From NCBI RefSeq assembly GCF_000499845.2, contig NC_023758.2, positions 12,993,927 to 13,057,926 of the forward strand: a stretch of 64,000 nucleotides of DNA. The letters run 5' to 3'. The stretch's first letter is position 1. Every line of letters starts with the position of its first letter. This DNA is from Phaseolus vulgaris. Taxonomy: Eukaryota; Streptophyta; Magnoliopsida; Fabales; Fabaceae. Below, one piece after another: positions 1 to 9,162 of the stretch. The position numbers and the translations under genes are program-made. A model generated the notes under the pieces. The model ran no database searches, was not told the DNA's origin, and saw nothing but the letters and a program-made list of their open reading frames with translations.

Positions 1-547
1 TATCATCTACACAGACCAAAAGTAAAGTGATTTTAGCATTCTAAGAATGTTGTATAAACAAAGTAAGGTCACATTGGCTTTGTCGGTACCCCAAAGATCT
101 CATATCTTGAGTAAACCTTCCAAACGAAGCACGAGGTCATTGTTTAAGACCGTATAAGGCCTTATTAAGTCTGCACACCTTATTCCCTTCATTAATAGCA
201 CCATAACTAGGTGGAATTTCCATGTATACTTCTTCCTCCAAGCTTACATGCAAGAAGGCATTTTTAACATCAAATTGATGCATCTCCCAACCAAAGTGCG
301 CTGTTAGGGAGAGAATAATTCGGACTGTATTCATTTTTGCCACTGGAGCAAAAGTCTTCTCATAATCAATCCAATAGGTTTGAGTATACCCTTTTGCAAC
401 CAACCTTGCTTTATATCGATCCATTGTGCCATCAGACTTATACTTAAATGTGTATATCCACCTACAACTCACTGCCTTCTTATCTTTTGGTTTCTCTACA
501 ATCTCCCAAGTCTCATTCCTTTGTAATGCACTCATTTCTTCATTCAT
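1..547 (-). pseudogene. Copia reverse transcriptase fragment
   Basis: This is the start of the Copia reverse transcriptase (RVT_2 family), which copies element RNA into cDNA in cytoplasmic particles. The open part (547 down to 137) has the family hallmarks [51 protein letters not shown] and [10 protein letters not shown] frameshift near 137 separates this from the continuation in 1-136, where PRASFGRF and GYRQSQCDL are readable, then an in-frame TAG, then CVDD, the counterpart of the catalytic YVDD. Frameshift plus stop make it inactive. The rest lies outside the window. Confidence 0.85.
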
Positions 548-799
548 AGCTCGAATCTAGTTCTCATCTTTTAAGTTTTCTTGTACTGATGTAGGGATTC
601 TGATAAAATCAATAACTGAAAGCAAACTTCGATGCTGCATAGAAAGTTTTTCTATAGACACAAATTGGGGTATAGGATATTTGGCACAAAATCATTTTTC
701 TTTTCTCAAGGCAATAGGTAAACCATCTAGGTTAGGTTCAAAAACAAGATTTAAGGTGTCCTCAAAAGTCTCACGGATATGAGTTCTTACCTTCGATTC

Positions 800-1457
800 G
801 GACAAATAAAGTTGTTGTTCGATTAGGACCGGTTTTTGTCCTCATTATTCTTCTCTAGTAATGATTCTGGCACATGGTCATTGTCATTCTCCCTAAGAAT
901 GAAATCTTGCAATAATGGTAAAGGTGATAACTCAAGGACCTCATCTTCTTGAATACTCTCCCTCTGAAGCTGAGAACTAGGAAAGAAATACCCTATTTCA
1001 TGGAAGGTGACATCCTTGGAAACATAGATTTTATGACTTTGAGGGTGATAACATTTGTATCCCTTTTTGTTGGAGGCATAACCGATGAACACATTTGATG
1101 GTGTGAGGATCTAACTTATCCTGATAAAGACTATGAACATGGACAAATGCAGGACAACCAAAGACACGATTCTGAAGACAAGTCAAAATGGGAATAGAAT
1201 GATAGAATGTGGTCATCAACTGAATAGGAGTAACACCCTCTAAAACCTGGGAGGGTAATCTATTAATCAAATAAGTGGCAGTCAAGACTTTCCCCCTAGT
1301 AAGATCTAGGAATAGACGTTCAGAAAAGTAAAGTTCTAGTAACCTAAAGAAGATGACGATTTTTCCTTTCAACAACTCCATTTTGCTGAACAACTTCATT
1401 CTCCTTAAAGAACTTGGAAAGGTTTTGGTTCACATATTCTCTTCCATTAACAAAATG
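800..1457 (-). pseudogene. Copia integrase fragment
   Basis: Remains of a Copia integrase, which joins element cDNA to the chromosome. From 1457 downward the translation contains FKENEVVQQNGVVERKN, the region around the third catalytic acid of the DDE core. Next come LTATYLINRLPS and RVFGCPAFVHVH, then, after a frame change near 1085, GYASNKKGYKCYHP and a VSKDVTF stretch typical of the integrase C-terminal part. Several frame changes and stops break it. The N-terminal HHCC zinc domain is absent, cut off by the insertion at 1458. Confidence 0.8.
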
Positions 1458-1627
1458 TATTAAAGGAAAAGAAAGAATAGGGTAAATGCCTTGTGTATAT
1501 TAAACACATAGGGTTATGTTTATATAGGAAAAGAAACATAAGGACTAAGCCCATTACATAAATATAAAATATCTAACAATATCTATAATATCTATTAATA
1601 TCTAATTATATTTAATAATATCTAACA
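1458..1627 (-). repeat. Short Copia LTR (3' LTR of fragment B)
   Basis: 170-bp LTR beginning TG and ending CA on the plus strand. Read on the minus strand it starts TGTTAGATATT and ends TAATACA. The purine tract complementary to 1628-1637 sits at its inner border, as expected for a 3' LTR of a minus-strand element. A TATATAAA-like stretch lies in the middle. Confidence 0.7.
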
Positions 1628-1637
1628 CTCCTCCTCA
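1628..1637 (-). other. Polypurine tract of Copia fragment B
   Basis: Minus-strand purine run GAGGAGGAG directly abutting the LTR at 1627. It also overlaps the end of the RNase H relic (its TGA is at 1637-1635). It would prime plus-strand DNA synthesis. Confidence 0.65.
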
Positions 1638-1973
1638 AACTGGTGGTGCATATAGATCATATGTACCCAGCTTGTTACAAATGTAATCAATCTTAGGCCC
1701 TCGTAAGGGTTTAGTAAAAATATATGCTAATTGATTATTTGAATTAACAAACTCGGTCTTGATATCTCCCGATATAATATTTTCTCAAATGAAATGACAA
1801 TCAATCTCAATATGTTTGGTCCTTTTATGAAAAACTGGATTTGATCTAATATGAAGAGCAACCTGATTATTACATATAAGTGTCATTTGAGTGACCTCTC
1901 AAAATTGCATTTCTTTAAGTAACTATTTAAGCCAAATAAGCTCACAAGTAGCCGAGGCCGAAGCTCTATAATC
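1635..1973 (-). pseudogene. Copia RNase H C-terminal fragment
   Basis: Minus-strand relic of the RNase H domain at the end of Copia pol. Readable landmarks in order are [66 protein letters not shown]. The [10 protein letters not shown] and DIFTKPL-type motifs are diagnostic of the family. At least three in-frame stops interrupt it. Its upstream part is cut at 1973 by element C, which inserted next to the AEAE catalytic motif region. Confidence 0.8.
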
Positions 1974-2831
1974 TGTTGAACAAGATGACTTGATGTCTCC
2001 AAATCTATGTGGAAAGCTTGAAGACCTTGCTGTTGGGTGTGTGTGTGTGTGTTGTCTAGTAATTTTTAACTTGTTAATTCACTCCTTAAGATGATCCAAG
2101 TTCATTTGAATCTTTATCTTTTTGAAAAGATGGGTTTTCTAAAAGGATGTGAAATTTCAACCTGTTGAAATGCCGAATCAACATGTTGTTTGACACTTAG
2201 TGGTTTTTAAAATGGTTTGGAAAAGCTTAGCTTTGTTTTGGCTTTGTTGTCAAACAGAATCAACTGGTCGAATCAACCTGTTGTTTGACACTTAGTGGTT
2301 TTTAAAGGTTATTTTACGCTCTTTTACATTAACTAAGAAATAGAGTTTATCAAAAAACAGGTTTTCAAGATTTTAAAAGCTTTAGATCATCTCAAGTGTA
2401 AGCTTTGATTTACCCAGGTGTATTATATTCCTCTTCTTCTTTTAACATTGTATTTTTGTGTGTTCTTGTGTAAGGCAGTTTCATAAGGTGTTTCTGGAAA
2501 TTGTGTTGTTTGCCATAGAATGGTGTGTGTTCTTGAAAGGTTCAAGATCATCACTCTTGGTGTGTGTTTTGTAATCTTGTGTGATTCTCTTTATCCTTAC
2601 ACTCATAAACTGTTTTAACACTGTTTTTCAATTCTACTGGTATAAACAATCGGTTGTTTCGTGAAAACAACTAGTTGATTTTCTAGAATCAAACTTAAAA
2701 CAATTTTTTATTGGTTGAACAAAATTTTCAATTGATTGATTCTTCATACCTTTTCACTTTATCTTCAATCTTTGCAAAAATCTTTCAAAAACAATTCACT
2801 CCCCTCTTGTTTAGCCCTCTAATTCTAACAA
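1974..2831 (+). repeat. 5' LTR of element C
   Basis: Begins TGTTGAACAAGATG and ends TTCTAACA right before the PBS. It is matched by 5934-6387 and 6956-7090. Compared with the 3' copy it has lost an internal stretch around 2275-2310. It carries the recurring twin motif (for example 2157/2178 and 2646/2667, 21 bp apart). Confidence 0.8.
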
Positions 2832-2846
2832 TTGGCATCAGGAGTT
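2832..2846 (+). other. Primer binding site of element C
   Basis: attggcatcaggag follows the LTR end directly. It differs at a few positions from the TGGTATCAGAGC complement of plant initiator-Met tRNA seen in the other Copia copies here, so it is a decayed iMet PBS. Confidence 0.7.
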
Positions 2847-2892
2847 GAGTTCTTGAAAGTTACTCAAGTTTCGATCCTAAAACTTTTTCTAA

Positions 2893-4085
2893 ATGGTTGG
2901 AAAACTACCATTTAGGGAGGGTGGTTTTATAAACATACCACCTTTGTTTTGTGGACGGAACTATGAATTTTGGAAGGTTAAAATGAAAAGTTTTGTTGAA
3001 TCAATTAATAGAGGAATTTGGGATGCTATTGTAAATGGTCATTTTGTACCTAAAATTGAAAAGGATGATGTTTTCATTGAAAAACCTTGGTTCCAATGGA
3101 CTAAGAGTGAAAGTAAAAGAGTTCAATATGATTGCATTGCCAAGAACATCATCACTTCCGCTTTGAATTCTAATGACTTTTCTAGATTCTCACAATATGC
3201 ATCTGCAAAGGAGATATGGGACATCCTTAAGGTTACCCATGAAGGCACAACTAATGTGAAGAGGGCAAGGAAGCATGCCTTGATCCAAGAATATGACATG
3301 TTCAGAATGATTAAAGAGAAAACCATCTCGGATGTGCAGAAAATATTCACCCAAATAGTGAATCACCTCATCAACCTTGGCAAGATCTTTGAAAGGGAGC
3401 AGTTGAACATCAAGATCCTCAAATGTTTGGATAGATCTTGGCAACCAAAGGTCACTGCAATCTCAAAATCCAAGGATTTGACCACATTGACCACAACCTC
3501 CTTGTTTGGTAAGCTAAGGGAGCATGAGCTTAAGATGAACCGATTTAATGACCAGTTGAAAGGGTTAAACAATTGGCTAGAAAATAGAGTCAATACCTTA
3601 GAAGAAGAGTTAAACAATTCAAAAACAGATTTTGAAAACTTGAAAATGATTTACCAAAACTCTTTTGGTAAGTATGTTAATTCAAGCTTTTGTGAAAATT
3701 GTGAATCTCTTCAAAAGAAGGTCCAATATCTTTTAAAAATTGTGGATAAGTTTTCCAAAGGCCAATCAAATCTTGAAATTGTTCTTGCCTCACAAAATTG
3801 TGTTTTTGGAAAGGATGGACTGGAATTTAACCCAACAGCAAGAACAAATCAGTTTCAAAACCCTTTTCCAGTTTTTTTGAAAAACAACTTGTTTTGTTGA
3901 AACAACCGATTGAAACTTGCTTTTACTGCATGAAAAGGGGGCACATTCTTAGATTCTGCAGAGTGAGGAGGATTTTTGTTCCTAGAAGTGTTTTAAAGTG
4001 AGCTCCTAAGATTTTTAAGGTTCCTAATGTCCCAGCTAATGCCAATGGACCCAAATTCATATGGGGACCAAATCTTGTTTCTTGA
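2893..4085 (+). pseudogene. SIRE-type gag, damaged
   Basis: Capsid/nucleocapsid gene of a SIRE-lineage Copia element; gag packages element RNA into particles. The first 335 codons (2893-3900) are open: the start FREGGFINIPPLFCGRNYEFWKVKM matches the two other gag copies in this window, followed by the capsid-like region (VTHEGTTNVKRARKHALIQEY, LNIKILKCLDRSWQPKVTAIS). Compared with the copies at 48952-50415 and 59582-61249, the middle part with the first zinc knuckle is deleted, joining MNRFN directly to the later coiled-coil part (NWLENRVNTLEEEL). After a frame change near 3900 a second CCHC knuckle, CFYCMKRGHILRFC, and the terminal GPNLVS remain. Confidence 0.85.
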
Positions 4086-4654
4086 TTTCTTTCTTGTAGG
4101 TATTCTTGGGAGTCAAGAAAACCTTGAGTCAAAGAAGTTATCTGGTGAAAACTCATCAAAGTGATGATTGTTCTTATGGTTCAGAAATATGCATCTTACT
4201 CATATTCTTGACAGTTCAAAAATTCATAACTCATGTAAAGTAAGTTGTATATTCTCATCTTATGTATGTGCCTCATATGATAAAATAAACATCCAAATAT
4301 TTTTCGTTTGGTTAAATCTTTTGGGGGTTATCTTTGTGCAAAGGTATGAATAAATTACATAATGCTTTCCTCATCACTTTGGAAGATAATCTTTTTTGAA
4401 AAATATCCATTTGTTGTCATAATAAAACAATCGGTTGAATGTACGAAACAACCTGTTGTTTTTCCCCTGACACCTCTAAATAAACCTGCCATAATTGCTT
4501 ATGCATGGTTAAACCTGTTTCAGATTTGCAAAACCGGTTGGTCAAATATGCAATATGTATGTCTCAGAATCTGGTCATAAGGGAATATATTTTGTTGTTT
4601 TCTTGGAAATTCAAAGCTTTTTATGAATGGCAATCACATTGGTGTTTATGGGGT
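4086..4654 (+). other. Element C internal spacer
   Basis: Non-coding stretch between gag and the captured transporter fragments. It contains another twin motif (4427 and 4448). No pol motif could be found in any frame. Confidence 0.6.
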
Positions 4655-5425
4655 TGATGAATATTTGTAACTATGATTACATTTGGAGTTTTCACCTTGC
4701 TTGGAGTTGGTTAATGCAAATGTAAACGACTAGAATATTTGCTCTTAGTAGAAGAGAGAATACTTCTACCAAATCCACCTCTTGATCTAATTTTACCAGC
4801 TATCGCAATCAAGAATGGATACTTTTCTTGGGATGCAAAGGCAGAGAGCCCTACATGGTCAAACATAAATCTGGAAATACCTGTTGGCTGTCTAGTTGCA
4901 GTTGTTACCAGTACAGGAAAAGGGAAGACATCATTAGTGTCTGCAATGCTTGGAGAAATTCCTCCAATTGGAGATTCAACTATTGTTATGAGAGGATCAG
5001 TTGCTTATGTACCCCAAGTTTCATGGATTCTTAATGCAATTGTACGCGATAATGTTTTGTTTGGTTTTGTCTTTGACACAACAAGATATCGAAGGGCAAT
5101 AAATGTGACCGAACTACAACACGACCTTATATTACTTCTTGGTGGCGATCTTACTAAAATCGGTGAAATAGGGGTTAACATCAACGGTGGCCAAAAGCAG
5201 AGAGTTTCCATGGCTGAAGTTGTGTACTCCAATTCTGATGTGTACATCTTTGATGATCCCCTAAGTGCTCTAAATACGCATGTTGCTAGACAGATTTTGA
5301 TAAATGCATTAGGAGAGTTTTGGGTGGTTCTAGTACTATTTGGATGTTATATCGCCACGAAAACTTTGCAAATATCAAGTAACACATGGTTAAACTATTG
5401 AACTAATCACACTTGAGCTCTCTCA
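4655..5425 (+). pseudogene. Captured fragment of an ABCC (MRP-type) transporter, NBD1 region
   Basis: Intron-free fragment of a plant ABCC transporter (AtABCC1/ABCC2-like); intact proteins pump conjugates across the vacuolar membrane. It starts with a piece of transmembrane domain 1 (MITFGVFTLLG, 4670s), skips about 30 codons, and resumes at VNANV and [18 protein letters not shown] (4713 on, with a small frame-changing deletion). NBD1 is nearly complete: [16 protein letters not shown], Walker A region [29 protein letters not shown] signature, Walker [12 protein letters not shown]. After HVARQ (about 5293) it jumps to the start of TMD2 ([21 protein letters not shown]) and hits TGA where the family has Trp. 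Loss of the first Walker A Gly, S-to-N in the signature and the missing domains make it non-functional as a pump. Confidence 0.85.
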
Positions 5426-5628
5426 TTCTTACTATCGTAACTCACTTTACCACACGAGGTGAAAATCTTGGTTGGATTCCTAATAACTTGAACAAAGGTC
5501 ATCTCCATTACTCTTTCTTCCTTTTAGGTGGACTTAGCTTCTTAAATATGTTGGTGTACATTGTTGTTGCCAAAAAGTACATTCATTCTCTTAGTTTATT
5601 TGTGAAGACAAATAAGGGGAGAAATTAG
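5413..5628 (+). pseudogene. Captured C-terminal fragment of an NPF (NRT1/PTR) transporter
   Basis: Directly after the ABCC fragment the open frame contains LGWIPNNLNKGHL, then FLLGGLSFLNMLVYIVVAKKY. This is the C-terminal signature of NPF family proteins (PTR1/PTR2, NPF8-like), proton-coupled peptide or nitrate carriers; the stretch covers the last extracellular loop and final transmembrane helix. It ends with a stop at 5626-5628. The family identification is firm from GWIPNNLNKGHL and SFLNMLVY. Nothing else of the gene, which normally encodes about 570-590 aa, is present. It lies in the same direction as gag and the ABCC piece. Confidence 0.8.
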
Positions 5629-5933
5629 TGGTTTCTTGGTTGTAATTTTGGATATTCTATGGTGTTTAATTATGTTTAAAACTGTTGTTGCCACACTCTC
5701 ATACACCCTGGTTCTGCTGCTCAAAAAGATGGTGTTGCCACACGGTTTTGGACTGATTTTTTCTGCTTATGGGTTATGCAAAAAACTGGTTTTTTGTGCC
5801 TTGTGAAACTGTTTTAAATCCTGGTTCTATACTTGCTTTGTATGTGTACAAATTCTGTTTTGCAAGACCTTTCAAGGTCAAAAACTACAACACAAACAAA
5901 TCAGAGATTTGTCTTCATTAAATATGGGAAGAT

Positions 5934-7090
5934 TGTTGAACAAGATGCTTTGATGTCTCCAAATTTATGTGGAAAGCTTGAAGACCTTGTTGTTGGGTGT
6001 GTTTGTATTGTCTAGTAGTTTTTAACTTGTTAATTCACTCCTTAAGATGATCCAAGTTCATTTGAATCTTTATCTTTTTGAAAAGATGGGTTTTCTAAAA
6101 GGCTGTGAAATTTCAACCTGTTAAAATGTCTAATCAACTTGTTGTTTGACACTTAGTGATTTTTAAAATGGTTTGGAAAAGCTTAGCTTTGTTTTGGCTT
6201 TACTGTCAAATAAAATCAACTGGTTGTTTCGATAAATCAAATGGTTATTTTTTGTAAAAACCTTAACATAATTTTGTTAAGTGTTTTAAACAGTTTTAAA
6301 TGATTCAAACTGCTTTTGGTTTGTTATTTTAACTACGTTGACCACTTGATTGAGGTCATATAAAGGTTGTTTTACACTCCTTTACATGAGAGTTGATTTT
6401 AGAGTTACCCATTTTATTATGACACTTTGTTTATGATTTTCGATGTTAACAATTATGGTATGAGACCCAAAGAAGATCCACACGAACTTAACCAAGTGAT
6501 TAAGTGTAAAGGTTCACTTTTAGAGGAAAAAAGAAAAAACACAATATATGGTGATTATGATGATGATTGCGGAATTGAATGAGCAAAAAATGAAGCAAGA
6601 AATGAAGAAGATGACCGAATTGGAACAAGATAAAAACAAGAACACAAAGAGGAATTAATGGCGTAATAAAAAGGAATGAAAAGATGAAGGAAGGAAAGCT
6701 TATGGAAGGTGGATCACGCCACTTGGAAGGGTGGAAACTTCCAAGATAAGTGGTTTGAAGAGCACTACACTGACAAGATAAGACCAAGGAAGGGAACACT
6801 CAAGACTCACTCAACACTCTGGCAAGGTTTCTTTTCTAGTGAGGTTCGTCTGATATTTGGTGGGGCCTTGACTTGATTGTTGAGATGACTACTCACAGTG
6901 TGAATTGTCTATTGAGTCCTTGGTCATCTTCTTGGCTACTTGGATTGTATCAGTTTATCAAAAACAATTTTCAAGATTTCAAAAGCTTTAGATTATCTCA
7001 AGTGTGTGGAATAGAATTGAGTTTTGTACTTTTGATCTTTAAGCTTTGATTTACCCAGGTGTACTATTCCTTTTCTTCCTTGAACATTTA
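5934..7090 (+). repeat. 3' LTR of element C, interrupted and truncated
   Basis: 5934-6387 matches the 5' LTR start (TGTTGAACAAGATG) and continues through the twin-motif region. 6956-7090 matches the part before the middle of the 5' LTR (TTTACCCAGGTGTA). In between lies an unrelated insert. Homology ends at about 7090 without reaching the expected CTAACA end. Confidence 0.75.
6388..6955. repeat. Insert of unknown type within the 3' LTR of element C
   Basis: About 570 bp absent from the 5' LTR. It is purine-rich on the plus strand (many gaaga runs). I see no TIRs, tail or coding similarity. A deletion from the 5' LTR rather than an insertion here is also possible. Confidence 0.45.
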
Positions 7091-7660
7091 TCATCTTGGG
7101 CCATGACCTAGTTGTACATAATATAATAGGATTTATTTGTTTTGGAATCAATTGAATAAATTGGACCTAGAAGTTGAGTCTATTAGTGTAGTTTTTTGGG
7201 CTTGTATTTTAACCTAAAGTATATTAGGATTTAGAAAACCTACATAGGGTTTCAATTGGGCTTCCTTGGCCCAAAAAACACCTTAGGTCGGTCATGGGAG
7301 AGAGTTAGCACGACTAGAGCATGCTTTGCACATTAAAAACATGTTAATTGTGCAAGCAAACTCGACGCCTAAAGCAAAGGAGATTCAAGTTTTGAATTTC
7401 CCTCTCTTTTGACTACACTACTAATTTGCATATATAAATAAGAGTGTTTAGCCATAGTGTTATGCTGCCAAATTCAACCCATACACTTGTGTAAGCTCTC
7501 TCTCTAGGGTGGTCTTTTTTATAGCCTCCTGACTCTACCTAATAGACCTAAAGTTTCACTAAGCCATAATCCACATTCTCCACTTCAACTCACAAAACTT
7601 CTCTTAAGTTCCTTCTAGCTTTCGCACCATACTTCATTCCAAACTTCATCCAAATCAAAA
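7091..7660 (+). repeat. LTR-like sequence of unknown family
   Basis: Contains a promoter-like TATATAAATAAG near 7430 and a pyrimidine-rich stretch after it, as in many plant LTRs. Neither border nor partner copy was found in the window. No coding similarity. Confidence 0.3.
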
Positions 7661-8460
7661 AATCAAACCATGCAAGAAGAAGGACTCAATCAAAACCTCT
7701 ATAAGGCTTTTTGGCGGTGAGATTTGATTCTTCATGCATGATGTGAAGCACCATTGCCTGGGTACCACAAAAAGGATTGTGAAGAATAAACGGTGTGCCA
7801 AGAATGGAGGGTTCATTATCATCACATGTTGTAGGAACAAACTGAGAAGAGTTAGCACTGATAATGGATTGGGATGATCGATCATACTTGTGCCAATCTT
7901 GTGTGGAATGCCACATATTTGGCATTAAGTCTTGTTAGACATTATGGAATTTGCAGAAGTAGAGGAAGACAACCAATAATTCTTGCTATTTGGTTTAGAT
8001 CCAAAGAAATAGTGTGGTGGTTACAAAAAAGATGGGTAGGGTTGACTAGGACCAAGTTTGGTAAAAGAACCAAAGCGTGAAGAAGGAACAAATGTAGTGT
8101 GAGCTTGAAAAAGATTATCATTGAAGGATCTTGTCTTTTCAAACTGTTATTCTTAGGCCAAAAGAAGAGTCTCTACCTCTTCAACCGTGTAGGGATCGAG
8201 ACGCAAGGTTACGAAGGTTTAGGGTGTCAATCGTAACTAAGGTGTCAACAGTCTTCTTGTTCTTGATGTCAAGAAGAAATACAAAAATAGTCTAGTCACA
8301 TTTTGGTGTGTGAAGCTACAGTTTAAGTTTCTTGACGTGTGGTCGTGTTTGTGACGCATAGTAAACTTAATGTTTTTCCCATATTTGATGAGTGCAAGAA
8401 AGTCCCACCATTTTGGTGAGGAGAGATGAAGACATATACGCAAGTAGTCATGCCACGATG
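7655..8460 (-). pseudogene. Degenerate Copia gag relic
   Basis: Minus-strand translation in several frames shows gag-like text: a segment VEEVETLLL, then FEKTRSFNDNLFQAHTTFVPSSRFGSFTKLG, then a knuckle remnant CQICGIPHKIG followed by FVPTT and the prolonged serine/asparagine-rich tail usual for non-SIRE Copia gags. Frameshifts and stops are frequent. It may be the gag of Copia fragment A at 1-1457 (same strand, correct order). Confidence 0.55.
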
Positions 8461-8687
8461 GCTTGATCTAGTTGATGATAGGATAGAAAAGTGATATAAG
8501 AAGAAATGAGTTGATCCGAGATATTTGTGGTGTATCAAGAAGGAGCAAAAGAAGAATCCAAGAAAAGAACAAGATTGAAACTATGAAGAGTAGCTAGAAC
8601 TTCTTGTTTCCATGAGATGGTTATCACCATCTAACTTGAAATTGATTGGTGTGGTGAAGATGTGTGGAGTGAGAGAAGACATGAAGA

Positions 8688-8699
8688 CTCTTGATACCA
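8688..8699 (-). other. Primer binding site (initiator-Met tRNA type)
   Basis: Minus strand reads TGGTATCAAGAG, identical to the PBS of the SIRE element at 61279-61293. It lies upstream of the gag relic in element orientation, so an old 5' LTR should lie at about 8700 to 9100; its borders are not evident. Confidence 0.6.
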
Positions 8700-8703
8700 G
8701 TCA

Positions 8704-9162
8704 GGTTAGAGAGAGAGGAAACAAAAACGGAATGCAGAAGAAGAAAAAAAAAGAACGAAAGAGCAAACCTTTTGTTATTGATATGAAAGATACTAATACA
8801 AAAGGAATGATGTACACAGTTTATAAACACTGCATGGCACATGTATGAAAGCTAAACATATGGGTTAGATAACAGTAAATATGAAGTTTAACAATAAAGG
8901 TAATGTTTTATGTCCTTGAAACATGAGCACCAGAATAGTATGCACAGTAAAGACTACCAATGCTTAGGCCAAAAGTGAAATTACCAATAATATATTGCAT
9001 TGAGACAATGCTCCAATGATGATGAACTAGGCGTGTAATTTTAGTGAATAAAACCAAACTATATCAGATTTGTAAAAACTTAATGCATAAGCTGTATGTA
9101 ATTTGCAGTAATTTTACTGTGGTCAGAACATCAAACAATCTACACTTATTTCAATAAATACA
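8704..9162 (-). other. Probable old Copia 5' LTR and HOP2 downstream region
   Basis: Gene-free stretch. The first part is expected to be LTR because of the PBS at 8688-8699, but no matching second LTR is present. The last few hundred bases are HOP2 3' flank; no clear polyadenylation signal could be singled out. Confidence 0.35.

Larger units (their letters stand above)
1..1457 (-). mobile_element. Copia retrotransposon fragment A (reverse transcriptase and integrase part)
   Basis: Degenerate Ty1/Copia pol on the minus strand, running off the left edge of the window. In element order it shows integrase catalytic end, integrase C-terminal part and reverse transcriptase. It stops at 1457, where the LTR of a second Copia copy begins. 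The five bases 1453-1457 (caaaa) would be the target site of that second insertion. No LTR of fragment A is certain; the gag relic and PBS at 7.7-8.7 kb on the same strand may be its 5' end, displaced by later insertions. Confidence 0.85.
1974..7090 (+). mobile_element. SIRE-lineage LTR element C: gag-only, with captured host transporter fragments
   Basis: LTR retroelement on the plus strand: 5' LTR 1974-2831, tRNA-iMet-type PBS at 2832, a SIRE-like gag relic 2893-4085, no recognisable protease, integrase or reverse transcriptase, then an ABCC transporter fragment (about 4655-5425) and an NPF transporter fragment (5413-5590), then the 3' LTR from 5934. The 3' LTR is split by about 570 bp of unrelated sequence (about 6388-6955) and loses homology near 7090, so its outer end and the TSD cannot be found (left flank is taatc). 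The host fragments lie between the paired LTRs, so they belong to the element. It is non-autonomous and would need enzymes from an intact relative. Confidence 0.8.

Noticed and set aside
4739..5401. Functional ABC transporter gene
   Set aside because: Only NBD1 and fragments of TMDs, key Walker A glycine lost, in-frame TGA, and it lies inside an LTR element.
6500..6799. Minus-strand 99-codon frame rich in Phe, His and Leu
   Set aside because: Complement of a purine-rich stretch; no similarity recognised.
8612..8848. Lys-rich plus-strand frame
   Set aside because: Overlaps a PBS and probable LTR of an old Copia copy on the other strand; low complexity.
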